A stretch of DNA of 47,714 bases from positions 1 to 47,714 of the forward strand of contig JBBPYR010000240.1 of assembly GCA_038199755.1 (NCBI GenBank), written 5' to 3'. Each line of letters opens with the position of its first letter. The stretch's first letter is position 1. Below, piece after piece: positions 18,301 to 26,096 of this stretch. A model generated the notes under the pieces. It was not told where the DNA came from. It made no database searches and saw nothing but the letters and a program-made list of their open reading frames with translations. This DNA comes from JBBPYR01 sp038199755 (lineage in GTDB: Bacteria; Chloroflexota; Ktedonobacteria; Ktedonobacterales; Ktedonobacteraceae). The translations under genes and the position numbers were made by a program.

Positions 18301-18940
18301 GTCAGGCCAGTGCTTACGGGTCCTTGAAGGCCATGCGCGTGAAGTCCGTGCGCTGGCCTTCAGTCCCGATGGCAGTCTGCTTGCCAGTAGTAGCGTGGAT
18401 CGCACCATTCGTTTGTGGCAGGTGGAAAGCGGGGAATGTCTTCACGTGCTGCAAGGGCATACCCAGCGTATTAGAACGGTGGCCTTCAGTCCCGATGGCC
18501 AACTACTCATCAGTGGGAGCGTGGACCAGACCATCCGGGTATGGGAGATCAAAAGCGGGCAGTGTCTGCATGTCTTGCAAGCACATGAACAAAGCATTCG
18601 GGCGGTGGCCTTCAGTCCCGATGGCCAACTGTTCGCCAGCAGTAGCGACGATCAAACCATCCGCATCTGGAGAAGTATGACGCAAGAAGCGGTGCAAGTC
18701 CTTCATGGTCACAGTAGCCGTATTCGTGCTCTTGCCTTTCGTCCCGATGGCCAGGAGTTAGCGAGTGGGAGCGACGATGGCACGATTAAGTTCTGGAATA
18801 TCTCTACTGGTCGCTGCCTCTCCACGCTCCGCAACGATAGACCCTATGAACGCATGAATATCACAGGTGTGACAGGGGTAAGCGAATCCCAGAAAGTCTC
18901 GCTGAGAGGTTTAGGGGCAATTGAGGATAGTGAGGCGTAA
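15332..18940 (+). CDS. Membrane-anchored NB-ARC ATPase with 14 WD40 repeats
   Basis: The product of about 1202 residues starts with two membrane helices (ATFIGVLLLIIVAALFW and a second near residues 40-57). A linker leads to an NB-ARC nucleotide-binding domain with Walker A VLGMGGVGKTTL near residue 160, Walker B-type CLMILDNFES and the LLITSREKPR segment. A helical region follows. From about residue 588 there are 14 WD40 repeats of about 42 residues (consensus AFSPDGxxLASGSDDxTIRLWD), enough for two seven-bladed propellers; repeat 8 is two residues short. It resembles Apaf-1/STAND sensors, in which propeller binding releases the ATPase to oligomerise. In bacteria such proteins signal stress or phage attack; the partner is unknown. 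Start 15332 follows TAGG; GTG 15302 and ATG 15311 are possible. Confidence 0.85.
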   Translation: MKTFPVWARWATFIGVLLLIIVAALFWITNSQGPVATIISILFGALGLIFSFIQIFPTGKSEPSATTASPSFKEHHLVPQGQSPIGALPAATLMQKPVSQELTTTSPALIQSNQSDEKKVVFREDWGEAPQVRQFYGRKRETALVSQWLTVDACRVIAVLGMGGVGKTTLVTHLAKEVKGTFSAVFWRSLHNAPSLEEVLSEALSFLADQQHLALPQEQQGQLALLIESFRHARCLMILDNFESVLQVGGSAGQYRVGYEGYGRLLQRIAELEHHSCLLITSREKPREIARLEGANSPVRSLQITGVSTDEGRELLQDSGVVGESATWATLVARYSGNPLALKLAAEPIREVFGGNIARFLQEGESVFGDIRALFDAQFRRLSPVERDLLSWLAIEREPVLFEELQAEMLQPAQKGILLEALASLRRRSMIDTSGNARFVLQAVLVEYITDEIVNQAYEEVQTEQLVLLGSHALMKAQSDNDVRNSQLRLLLTPLLHRLLLQMSKEELEQKCRHILDVLRSTQASANSYAAGNVLNLLVLAQSHLGQWNFSHLAIRQAYLPNVSLADVNFASANLATSIFTDTFAGVLSLAFSADGNRLAAGTANGEIRLWQASNGRPLSLLQGHTDAVWSIAFSPDGTQIVSGSQDRTIRLWDSKSGQCLHVLEEKKTRAWSVAFNADGTLLASGGNDHLLHLWNGKTGEAVGTLEGHSDRILAVAFSPDGTLLASASVDQTIRLWNMQTEQCIHILKGHSSLLRTVAFRSDGKMLASAGEDQTLRLWDVATGQCLNVLTGHTHWVHSVAFTTDGTVLASGSEDATVRLWDVATGHCMSTIARHTNRVWSVAFRPDSTILASGSDDQTIHVWDIRSGQDLYTLHGYTTWIWSVAFHPNGNLLASSDQDIDLWDTQSQRLLRTLQGHTNRVRVVTFSPDGNILASGSEDQTIRLWEIKTGEALFRLQGHSNWVRALAFHPDGTQLASGSDDVSIRLWDVKSGQCLRVLEGHAREVRALAFSPDGSLLASSSVDRTIRLWQVESGECLHVLQGHTQRIRTVAFSPDGQLLISGSVDQTIRVWEIKSGQCLHVLQAHEQSIRAVAFSPDGQLFASSSDDQTIRIWRSMTQEAVQVLHGHSSRIRALAFRPDGQELASGSDDGTIKFWNISTGRCLSTLRNDRPYERMNITGVTGVSESQKVSLRGLGAIEDSEA

Positions 18941-18949
18941 TGATGAGAA

Positions 18950-18995
18950 AAAATGCAGCATGCTGACGGACTACGCTGCCAGCATGCTGCATTTT
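18950..18995. terminator. Bidirectional hairpin terminator
   Basis: Arms 18950-18965 and 18980-18995 form a perfect 16-bp stem with A-run and T-run ends. It lies between the WD40 gene and the convergent hflX, so it may serve both. Confidence 0.8.
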
Positions 18996-19024
18996 CCACT
19001 CCTCGGTGCCGCTTCAAGCCCTGA

Positions 19025-20374
19025 CTATGCACGGAGTCGCTTTGCCATCACGTATTGGAATGGGACAAATGGTCCGCTATGATTCGCTGGGATGTGTCCA
19101 CAGAGGTGTGTCCCGGCTTCCTCGTACTCCTCGCTCTCGATGCTGCCATACTGGTGGAATTGTGCCACCAGATCCCCACGATCATAGGGGATTAGGACAT
19201 TGAGCGCGACGAATTGGAGTAGTAGGTTGTCACTGATCAGACGCATGAGTGCATCGATATTGTCGCCGCTCATCGCTGACACTTGCACGGATGGTAGCGT
19301 ATCCGTGATCCCTTTGAGGTGCAGCAAGGTCTCAGGTGCCAGTTTATCCGCCTTGTTGAGGGCGAGAATGACCGGACGACCTGCGGCCCCGATCTCCTCT
19401 AGCACATGGTCTACGGCTTCAATTTGTCGATACACAGACTGATGCGATGCATCGACGACGTGAACCAGCAAGTCAGCTTCCACGACCTCTTCTAAGGTTG
19501 CTCTGAAGGCGGCTACTAGGGTTGTTGGCAGACGTTGCACAAAGCCTACTGTGTCGGTCAAGAGAATTTCCTGGCCTCCGTGCAGACGTACGCGGCGCGT
19601 GGTGGGATCGAGGGTAGCGAAGAGCTTATCCTCGGCCAGTGTTTGTGAACTGGCAAGCCGATTGAGCAGGGTAGATTTGCCAGCATTCGTATAGCCAACT
19701 AAGGCTACAACTGGCGCACCCGTATCCTTCCGATGCTCACGGTGCAGGTGGCGATGTGTACGCACATGCTCTAGTTCTTCCTTGATCTGCTCCTTTTGGC
19801 GGCGCAGCATGCGGCGGTCAACCTCGATCTGTTTCTCACCTTCACCACGCTGCTGTGTTCCACCACGCTGGCGGGAAAGGTGCGACCATTGCCGTGCTAT
19901 GCGTGGCAGGTCATATTCCACCTGGGCAAGCTCAACCTGCAAACGGCCCTCTTTCGTATGTGCCCTCTGCCCAAAGATGATCAGAATGAGCGCGGTACGG
20001 TCAAGCACCTGAATTTCTAGTTCGCCTTCCAAGTTACGATGTTGGCGTGGTGTCAGTTCGACATCAAAAATCACCGCGTCGCAGTTATGGAACTTCGCCA
20101 ACTCTGCCAACTCCTGAACCTTACCAGAGCCAATCAGCGTGCCAGGGTTAAACTGTGACAACCGTTGCACGACGCGATCAACGGTGTTAACACCTGCTGT
20201 AGAGGCTAATTGCGCCAATTCGTCCAGCGACTCTTCCAACGGCCACTCATTATTGGGAACTTCTACGCCAACGAGGATGGCGCGTTCTGGTGCGCTTACC
20301 AGTAGACCGCTCACTGGCTTGCTTTGCCCATCACTATCATTATGCTGTTGTGGGATATTCGTATATTCTGCCAA
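19025..20374 (-). CDS. hflX: Ribosome-associated GTPase HflX
   Basis: The 449-residue protein has the HflX layout: an N-terminal ligand-binding-like domain (NTVDRVVQRLSQFNPGTLIGSG, GNCDAVIFDVELTPRQHRNLE), a coiled segment (GGTQQRGEGEKQIEVDRRML), then the GTPase domain with G1 GYTNAGKSTLLNRL, G3 DTVGFVQRLPTTL and G4 NKAD. HflX binds the 50S subunit and can split stalled or hibernating ribosomes under stress. The first 25 or so residues look extra. It lies alone on the minus strand. Confidence 0.93.
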   Translation of the reverse strand: MAEYTNIPQQHNDSDGQSKPVSGLLVSAPERAILVGVEVPNNEWPLEESLDELAQLASTAGVNTVDRVVQRLSQFNPGTLIGSGKVQELAELAKFHNCDAVIFDVELTPRQHRNLEGELEIQVLDRTALILIIFGQRAHTKEGRLQVELAQVEYDLPRIARQWSHLSRQRGGTQQRGEGEKQIEVDRRMLRRQKEQIKEELEHVRTHRHLHREHRKDTGAPVVALVGYTNAGKSTLLNRLASSQTLAEDKLFATLDPTTRRVRLHGGQEILLTDTVGFVQRLPTTLVAAFRATLEEVVEADLLVHVVDASHQSVYRQIEAVDHVLEEIGAAGRPVILALNKADKLAPETLLHLKGITDTLPSVQVSAMSGDNIDALMRLISDNLLLQFVALNVLIPYDRGDLVAQFHQYGSIESEEYEEAGTHLCGHIPANHSGPFVPFQYVMAKRLRA

Positions 20375-20845
20375 AATCTGGCTCCTTCTTTAAAACAATG
20401 TCTGCTCCACGAAATGCTCCGCTCTTCAGCCGTGTAACGTAGCTGCTTGGCATTCGTGGTAGGGAAATAGGAGGTATCAATGCAAGGTATGATGTGATGG
20501 GTACTACTATGCTGCGACCAGACAAGCACATCTGTTGAGTAGGTGGAGTTGAGGGCTAAGAAGGATGTCGCGAAAACTGCTGTGTAGTTACTATATCCAT
20601 AGAGGGATGACAAATGAATAGCGGCAAGCGACAGCCAGGCGTCTTCTCCACCATGTACCATACATAACACACCTATTTCCCACACCATAACAGTGAAACA
20701 TGCGCAGCGAGAAGCTGTTCATGGGAAAACGGTTCTGTATGTTGTTGGTAATCATGATTAGAAAAAAACTATCACTCGCGTCACTCCTTGCAGATAATTG
20801 ATAATTGTTGGGGTTTTCTGATGGGCCTATGCAGGCCCTCTCAGG
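20375..20845. other. Intergenic region upstream of hflX, no gene seen
   Basis: About 470 bases hold only short reading frames without ribosome sites. It should contain the hflX promoter (minus strand). No RNA gene or repeat was recognised. Confidence 0.35.
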
Positions 20846-20892
20846 AAAAACAGAAGGCAAGCGGCGCATCATGTCGCTTGCCTCCTGTTTTT
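20846..20892 (-). terminator. Rho-independent terminator of the zinc-ribbon gene
   Basis: Arms 20846-20863 and 20875-20892 pair over 18 bases with one mismatch and end in an A5/T5 run. It lies 15 bases beyond the stop of the minus-strand gene at 20908. Confidence 0.8.
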
Positions 20893-20907
20893 AGTTGTCG
20901 AGAATGC

Positions 20908-21303
20908 TTACCAGCGAGAGCGACGTCCGCCGCGGTCTCCACCGCCGCTGCCACCGCTACTACGGTTTGAGCCGCCGCGGGAAGAACCCTGTGACTGGTA
21001 GCAGTTGCTACAGTATACAGGGCGGTCTTCGCGAGGCTGGAATGGAACCTGTGCCTCGTTGCCGCAGTTAGCGCATGTCGCAGTGTACATCTGGCGTGGC
21101 TCGCGGTCACGATAACCGCCGCCGCTGCCGCCACTATGTCCGCCATAACCGCCACCCTGGTTGCTTGCCTTACGCGCGGCGCGGCAAGAGGGACAGCGAC
21201 TTGGGGCGTTCGTTAAACCACGACTTGCGTAGAACTCTTGCTCGCCTTCCGTGAAGACGAATTCCTGATTGCAATCGCGACAATACAGTGTTTGATCTGC
21301 CAA
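20908..21303 (-). CDS. Zinc-ribbon protein with Gly/Arg-rich linkers
   Basis: The 131-residue protein has a first zinc ribbon (LYCRDCNQEFVFTEGEQEFY ... SRCPSCRAARK; cysteines at about 8, 11, 38 and 41) of the zf-trcl type. A Gly/Ser/Tyr linker (GGGYGGHSGGSGGGYRDREP) follows, then a second ribbon (CANCGNEAQVPFQPREDRPV YCSNC) and a tail SNRSSGGSGGGDRGGRRSRW. The double ribbon with RGG-like tail suggests nucleic-acid binding. Relatives are widespread in Chloroflexota; the exact role is unknown. Confidence 0.82.
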   Translation of the reverse strand: MADQTLYCRDCNQEFVFTEGEQEFYASRGLTNAPSRCPSCRAARKASNQGGGYGGHSGGSGGGYRDREPRQMYTATCANCGNEAQVPFQPREDRPVYCSNCYQSQGSSRGGSNRSSGGSGGGDRGGRRSRW

Positions 21304-21519
21304 TGTTTTCTTTCTTTCTTGTCTTTGGGCTAATGCCCGAACTCAATGATTTTCGTGTATTGCGCGACTTGCGAGAGGTAAGTATCTTTCTGGCAATGAT
21401 GCACTTTACAACGTTCCTTGTATTATAACATACTGTGTACAGAATGTATTCCTTTTGGGGACCAATTTTATGGAGTAAAAGAAAATTGCTATGAGTCAAC
21501 ACAAGAAAGAAGGTGGCAA

Positions 21520-22581
21520 ATGCCATATCCATTGACGACGACCGTCTGTCAGGTACTCACGCCAGAGGGCAAGGTGGTTGGTGAGGTTCCCAATCTTTCT
21601 GCCGAACGCCTGCTGGGTTTGTATCGCTGGATGGTACTGGGGCGCGTCTTCTCTGAGCGCATGGTGGCCTTACAACGGCAAGGGCGCATGGGTACTTTTG
21701 GCCCATTGCATGGCCAGGAGGCTACCGCCGTTGGTCTGGCCGCTCCCCTACAAGAGAAGGATTGGCTGATTGGCTCCTATCGCGAAATCGTTTCCTATCT
21801 GATGAAGGGCATTCCTATGCCCGCCGTTATGGAACTTTATAGAGGGCACATCGCCAGTCACTTTCCCAGAGAGGCACGCTGCTTGCCCATCCAGATTGTG
21901 CTGGCAACGCAGATGTTGCATGCCGTTGGCGTGGCGATGGCTATCAAATATGAGCATCAGCCACATGTCGCTATTGGCGTTTGTGGTGATGGTGCCAGTT
22001 CGGAGGGCGACTTTAACGAAGCTCTGAACTTCGCGGGTGTCTTTAAGGTTCCCATCGTGCTGGTCGTGCAGAATAATGGTTGGGCTATTTCGGTGCCGCG
22101 CAGCAAACAAACGGCTGCTGAATACATTGCCCATCGTGGTCCCGCCTTTGGCATGCCGGGCTATGTCGTGGATGGCAACGATATTTTCGCTGTCTACAAG
22201 GTTGTTACCGATTGTGTCGAGCGTGCGCGTGCCGGTGAAGGCCCCAGCTTGGTTGAAGCCCTCACCTATCGCTTGGCCTCGCACTCCACCGCGGACGACC
22301 CCAAAAAGTATCGCACCGACGCGGAGTTGAACGAGTGGGTGCAGCGCGACCCCATCGTGCGCTTCCGTGCCTTCTTGCTCGACCAGAATATTCTCAGTGA
22401 GAAGGATGATGAACTGCTGCGTGAAGAAGTCTCAGCCGAGATCCAGCAAGCGGTTGAAACGGTTGAGGCTATGCCGCCGCAAACAGTCGAGCAGCTCTTC
22501 GAGCTGGTCTATGAGCAACCCACACCACAGTTGCTGGCTCAACGCGCTGACCTGCTGAAGTTTCAAGGAAAGGAAGCTTAA
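21520..22581 (+). CDS. pdhA: Pyruvate dehydrogenase E1 alpha subunit
   Basis: The E1 alpha subunit, with beta, binds thiamine diphosphate and decarboxylates pyruvate (or a branched-chain 2-oxoacid). The ThDP/Mg motif is seen as CGDGASSEGDFNEALNFAGV ending at the NN of QNNGWAIS. The phosphorylation-loop region LASHSTADDPKKYR matches the family. ATG 21520 after AAGAAGGTGG gives 353 residues; the longer frame from 21418 overlaps the divergent promoter and is unlikely. pdhB follows after 3 bases, typical of a two-gene E1 unit. Confidence 0.92.
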   Translation: MPYPLTTTVCQVLTPEGKVVGEVPNLSAERLLGLYRWMVLGRVFSERMVALQRQGRMGTFGPLHGQEATAVGLAAPLQEKDWLIGSYREIVSYLMKGIPMPAVMELYRGHIASHFPREARCLPIQIVLATQMLHAVGVAMAIKYEHQPHVAIGVCGDGASSEGDFNEALNFAGVFKVPIVLVVQNNGWAISVPRSKQTAAEYIAHRGPAFGMPGYVVDGNDIFAVYKVVTDCVERARAGEGPSLVEALTYRLASHSTADDPKKYRTDAELNEWVQRDPIVRFRAFLLDQNILSEKDDELLREEVSAEIQQAVETVEAMPPQTVEQLFELVYEQPTPQLLAQRADLLKFQGKEA

Positions 22582-22584
22582 ATC

Positions 22585-23559
22585 ATGCCACGTTGGACAA
22601 TGATTGAGGCCATTAATAATGCGCTAGCCCAGGAATTGGAACGAGATCAGCGTGTCTTGATCTTCGGCGAGGATGTGGGCAAAAACGGTGGCGTCTTCCG
22701 CGTTACCGATGGCTTACAAGCGCGCTTCGGGGAAGACCGTGTCTTTGATACGCCGCTGGCCGAGTCAGGTATCATCGGTACGGCGGTGGGGATGGCGATT
22801 TATGGCCTGCGCCCCGTCACGGAGATGCAATTTGCCGGTTTTAGCTTTGTTGCCTTTAATCAGATCGCGTCACAAGCGACTCGTATCCGTTATCGCTCAG
22901 GTGGCGTGTTCTCTGTTCCTCTGGTCATTCGCGCTCCCTATGGTGGTGGCGTGCGCACACCAGAACAGCACTCTGATAGCGTTGAAGCCCTTTATGCGCA
23001 CATTCAGGGCATTAAAGTGGTGATTCCTTCTAATCCCTATGATGCCAAGGGCCTGATCCATGCTGCTATTGAAGACCCCGACCCGGTACTTTTCCTTGAA
23101 CACATGAAGCTTTATCGCTCATTCCGTCAGGAGGTGCCAGAGGAACGCTACACCATTCCCATCGGCAAGGCCGCGACGGTGCGCGAGGGAACCGATGTGA
23201 CCGTGTTTGCCTATGGTGCGATGGTGCAGGTGGCTATAGATGCGGCCCATCAAATCAAGTCGGAGGCCTCGGTCGAAGTCGTCGAGTTGCGTACCATCGC
23301 TCCCTTAGACGAGGAATGCATTGCCGAATCGGTAAGCAAGACCGGACGGGCCGTAATCGTGCATGAAGCGGCGCGCACAGGGGGGCTCGGTGCAGAGATC
23401 ATCGCTGTAATAAATGAACGCTGCCTCTATTCGCTGCTTGCCCCTGTACAGCGCGTTACCACACCCGACATGCCCTTTCCCGTTCCCGACATAGAAGATG
23501 CCGTGTTACCCACCGCCGAGCGCGTTGTGTGTGCTATTCGCAAGACGCTGGAAAAGTAG
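22585..23559 (+). CDS. pdhB: Pyruvate dehydrogenase E1 beta subunit
   Basis: The 324-residue subunit completes the E1 alpha2beta2 enzyme. The markers are FGEDVGKNGGVFRVTDGLQ, FDTPLAESGIIGTAVGMAIY, FLEHMKLYR and VPDIEDAVLPT near the C-terminus. It is 3 bases from pdhA. No E2 acyltransferase or E3 gene follows in this direction; a terminator at 23566-23607 ends the unit, so E2 and E3 must be elsewhere. Whether pyruvate or branched-chain 2-oxoacids is the true substrate cannot be decided from sequence. Confidence 0.92.
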   Translation: MPRWTMIEAINNALAQELERDQRVLIFGEDVGKNGGVFRVTDGLQARFGEDRVFDTPLAESGIIGTAVGMAIYGLRPVTEMQFAGFSFVAFNQIASQATRIRYRSGGVFSVPLVIRAPYGGGVRTPEQHSDSVEALYAHIQGIKVVIPSNPYDAKGLIHAAIEDPDPVLFLEHMKLYRSFRQEVPEERYTIPIGKAATVREGTDVTVFAYGAMVQVAIDAAHQIKSEASVEVVELRTIAPLDEECIAESVSKTGRAVIVHEAARTGGLGAEIIAVINERCLYSLLAPVQRVTTPDMPFPVPDIEDAVLPTAERVVCAIRKTLEK

Positions 23560-23565
23560 CATTTC

Positions 23566-23607
23566 TGCTATCAAACAAGAGTTATCCCAGATTCTTGTTT
23601 GATAGCA
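23566..23607 (+). terminator. Terminator after pdhB
   Basis: Arms 23566-23580 and 23593-23607 form a perfect 15-bp stem around a 12-base loop. It lies between pdhB and the convergent broken MBL gene, so it may be used from both sides. Confidence 0.7.
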
Positions 23608-23617
23608 ACACATAATT

Positions 23618-24073
23618 TTAATGAGGTAACACTCCTTCTAATGCACGCACATATCTATCGGCGGAACGTTGTACGGCACCGTGGGCATCCTCTGAAACAA
23701 TGCTGGTGAAGTTCATGCCGTAGAGCCGCTCGAACGGATAGGGGGCGATGGTGTCGCGCATATGTTTGATGGTGCTTGCTGGCAACGGTATCAGATTCGG
23801 ATAGCTATACATGAAGCTGACCCAGCGGCGGTCTGCTACCACCTGCATCGTATCGCCTGTGAAGAGTATGCCCTTACCATCAGCACCGCTTGCCCAATGG
23901 CAGACGGTGCTACCAGGAAAATGGCCGCCTAAACGGATCAGGGTGACATCATCCATAAGTTGGAAGCTCTCGCCCGACCAGAAGGTGATGCGCTTGTCGG
24001 GCCGCATGACCCACGGTTTGTTATCCTCGTGCAGATAGACGGGTACATTGAAGTGCTTTGCCCATTCGATCAT
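23618..24073 (-). pseudogene. Metallo-beta-lactamase-fold hydrolase, C-terminal half (split by element 2)
   Basis: This frame holds the C-terminal 151 residues, from MIEWAKHFNVPVYLHEDN to the end. It includes GGHFPGSTVCHW (metal-binding His) and LFTGDTMQV (bridging Asp). The N-terminal half is at 27704-28075, 3.6 kb away. Joining the two across the att core gives an intact reading frame of about 273 residues, reading SHPHFYTTMIEWA at the joint. The first codon here is an ATG overlapping the stop of the recombinase (ATGA, 24070-24073), so this half could still be translated by coupling. It lacks the HxH metal site, so it is not expected to be active. Confidence 0.88.
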
Positions 24074-25623
24074 AGTGATGTTGGCGTTACAAGTTTGCTG
24101 TTGGTATCAGGGGTGGCAAGCAGCTCCTGAAGCGCGGGCAGGCGGACATGCATATCGTAATAGGGCCGCCCCTGGTTGCCTTTTTCCTTTTCATAGTAGA
24201 TCGTCACTTCCAAGCCAAGTAATTCTATAAAGTCGCGTTTGCGCTGGTAACTCAGCTCGCCGCGGGCTTCTTTCACTTCTCTGCACCATTCCAATATCTC
24301 AGCATACACTGCCTGCTCGCGTTCGTGGTCGAGGAGGCCAGCGGCCAACTGCGCCCGGTCGCTTTCCAGTTTCTCAACCATACTATGAGCATCATTCATC
24401 TGCTTACGGATGGCCGCTCGGCTCTTATCTCTCAGGCTACTATCCTGTAAATCTTCAAGATAGTTGTCGGCGGTTTTCTGCCAGACATCAATACTGTTAT
24501 CTAAGGCGCTGAGGTCGCGTTGCAGCTTGGTATCGTTACTGGCAAGTTGTATCGCTTGCTCGATCAGGGCCACATGCTCGGCCAGCTGTTCGACTTTGCC
24601 CCATATGTCCGCGTCTAACGGTTTACTGACAATCGACCCGTGGGCGCGGCAGCGGTAGATGTATTTGCTGTAGCGGACGTCGGTACGGGCACCCATCGAC
24701 CAGCCGCACATGGAGCAGCGGACATACCCGGCTCTAAGCAAAAACTCTTCCGGCTGTTTGCTGGAACGTGACGCTTGGGCCTTATTGATCTCCATGCGTC
24801 GGTCGATCTTCTCAAACAACTCCATGGAGATGATCGGTGGGTACGTACCGTCGGGCAGGTCGAGCGTGTCGTAGTGCGTTTTGTACTGCTTGGCCTTGTG
24901 GCGAAACGCCTGCGCGCCCGTGCCGGTGATACGCTTATCGTTCAAGATACGCATAATAGCGTTGTCAGTCCACGGGCCGCCGCTTGGCCCCAGTAGCCCG
25001 CGTTCGTTTAGTCCCTGTGCAATTCTGACCGACCCGATACCGGCTGCATACTGCACAGCCATCTCGCGGACAATTTCAGCTTCGGCGTCATTGAGGGCAA
25101 TGCTTGTGCGTGTCTCATCGGCCCACTGCCACCCATAGCGGACTTTCGGCCCGCTGACTGACTTCATATCACCTGCCTTCACCGCGTTGATACGTCCGGT
25201 CATCGTGCGGTCGATAATCTTTTCCCGCTCCATTTCCGCAACAAGTGCTAAGGCGGCGATGACGAACTTACCCAGCGGGTCGGTAGCAATCGGTTCTTTG
25301 ACGCCGTGCAAGCGGACGCCGTAGTGTTCCATTTCATCCATCAGCACCGCGATATGCGTTTGCTGGCGACTCAAGCGGTCTAATACGGCTACGACCACAC
25401 CTTGTATCTTGCCCTCGCGGTAGCGGTCACGCATAAAACTCAGTTTGTCCCGCTCGCGGTAATAGTAGCCGCTGGCGGTCTCGCGGTGAATGATGCCGAC
25501 AGCGAGGCCGTGGTGCTGGCAGTAGTCACGGATACAAGACTCTTGCTCATCTAAACTGTAGTTGCTTTCCTGGGGGTCGGTGGAAACGCGGCAGTAGCCG
25601 TCAACAATAATCGGTTTGGACAC
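24070..25623 (-). CDS. Large serine recombinase of element 2
   Basis: The recombinase has a resolvase catalytic domain with nucleophile Ser14 in GYCRVSTDPQ and the family Arg pattern LDRLSRQ. A recombinase domain follows (residues about 165-270), then a zinc-ribbon-like segment (CSMCGWSMG ... YRCRAH) and a coiled coil (about 345-450). The GTG at 25623 follows AGAGGTG; a TTG at 25647 would add eight residues. As integrated it has 517 residues ending PTSL, and its TGA at 24070-24072 is made with host bases of attL. In the circular form the frame would run on into bases 27711-27622, giving about 545 residues. This is the likely integrase of element 2. Confidence 0.93.
   Translation of the reverse strand: MSKPIIVDGYCRVSTDPQESNYSLDEQESCIRDYCQHHGLAVGIIHRETASGYYYRERDKLSFMRDRYREGKIQGVVVAVLDRLSRQQTHIAVLMDEMEHYGVRLHGVKEPIATDPLGKFVIAALALVAEMEREKIIDRTMTGRINAVKAGDMKSVSGPKVRYGWQWADETRTSIALNDAEAEIVREMAVQYAAGIGSVRIAQGLNERGLLGPSGGPWTDNAIMRILNDKRITGTGAQAFRHKAKQYKTHYDTLDLPDGTYPPIISMELFEKIDRRMEINKAQASRSSKQPEEFLLRAGYVRCSMCGWSMGARTDVRYSKYIYRCRAHGSIVSKPLDADIWGKVEQLAEHVALIEQAIQLASNDTKLQRDLSALDNSIDVWQKTADNYLEDLQDSSLRDKSRAAIRKQMNDAHSMVEKLESDRAQLAAGLLDHEREQAVYAEILEWCREVKEARGELSYQRKRDFIELLGLEVTIYYEKEKGNQGRPYYDMHVRLPALQELLATPDTNSKLVTPTSL
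24071..24077. repeat. attL core of element 2 (CATAGTG)
   Basis: Left copy of the 7-base core CATRGTG; the right copy is CATGGTG at 27707-27713, differing at one base. The minus-strand reading frame of the host gene is rebuilt by joining the outer sides. Arm GGCGTTACAAGT at 24083-24094 pairs (10 of 12) with the arm at 27693-27704 once the ends are joined. The exact crossover is an inference. Confidence 0.7.
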
Positions 25624-25722
25624 TGTAGCACCTCTTTCATTTGTCAAAGGTCAAACATTCGACACAATTACATGCTCTCTACTCTACCTACGAACAAGGG
25701 CGGCAAAACCCTGCGTTGGTAC

Positions 25723-25953
25723 CTAGTAGTCTCCCGTCGGCTCGCGGTCAACCGTCATATAGCGGCTGGGCCGCTGACGGTGTTCAGGTATAGCCCGCGT
25801 TGCTTGCGGTTGCAGCCTGTACTCTATTCTCTCAATCCGGCGCATGAGCGGAGCGAAGTACCAGTAGCGGACAAAATACAGGGACATGCAGAACCCCAAG
25901 AGGACGGCCCCGATCAGCAGGCCGCAAGGGAACAGAAAGTCAGCAATAGCCAC
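25723..25953 (-). CDS. Small single-pass membrane protein of element 2
   Basis: From the GTG at 25953 the product has 76 residues. A hydrophobic helix (FLFPCGLLIGAVLLGFCMSLYF) sits near the N-terminus, then a basic cytoplasmic stretch and a polar tail (DREPTGDY end). AGGGAG lies at the right distance upstream. It is 99 bases from the recombinase start, on the same strand. No family was recognised. It could be an inhibitor or exclusion factor, but nothing shows that. Confidence 0.55.
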   Translation of the reverse strand: MAIADFLFPCGLLIGAVLLGFCMSLYFVRYWYFAPLMRRIERIEYRLQPQATRAIPEHRQRPSRYMTVDREPTGDY

Positions 25954-26000
25954 GGTGTACTCTCCCTTCACCGTAAACTACGTAAACAATGATGTTAATA

Positions 26001-26066
26001 TAATCTACATCATTTATATCGTTTTGTCAATGTGTACAACCGTGAAGCTTGACAGCGTAATCTACA
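26001..26066. repeat. Direct repeat TAATCTACA, two copies
   Basis: Copies at 26001-26009 and 26058-26066, in the divergent control region of element 2; the second lies between the -35 and -10 boxes of the HTH gene. They could be operators for the HTH protein. Confidence 0.4.
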
Positions 26067-26076
26067 ATGATATGAA
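26049..26076 (+). promoter_or_regulatory. Sigma-70-like promoter of the element 2 HTH gene
   Basis: TTGACA at 26049-26054 and TATGAA at 26071-26076 are 16 bases apart, 21 bases before the GTG at 26097. A good match to consensus; the spacing supports it. Confidence 0.65.
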
Positions 26077-26096
26077 TACTATTTTGAGGTGAGCGC

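Noticed and set aside
16251..18712. Many open frames opposite or out of phase with the WD40 repeats
   Set aside because: They reflect the codon bias of the repeats, not real genes.
17100..18810. Possible CRISPR or DNA repeat array
   Set aside because: The period is about 126 bases and matches the 42-residue WD40 unit, so it is coding repetition.
20591..20872. Minus-strand 93-residue frame after hflX
   Set aside because: No ribosome site or recognisable sequence; it overlaps a terminator.
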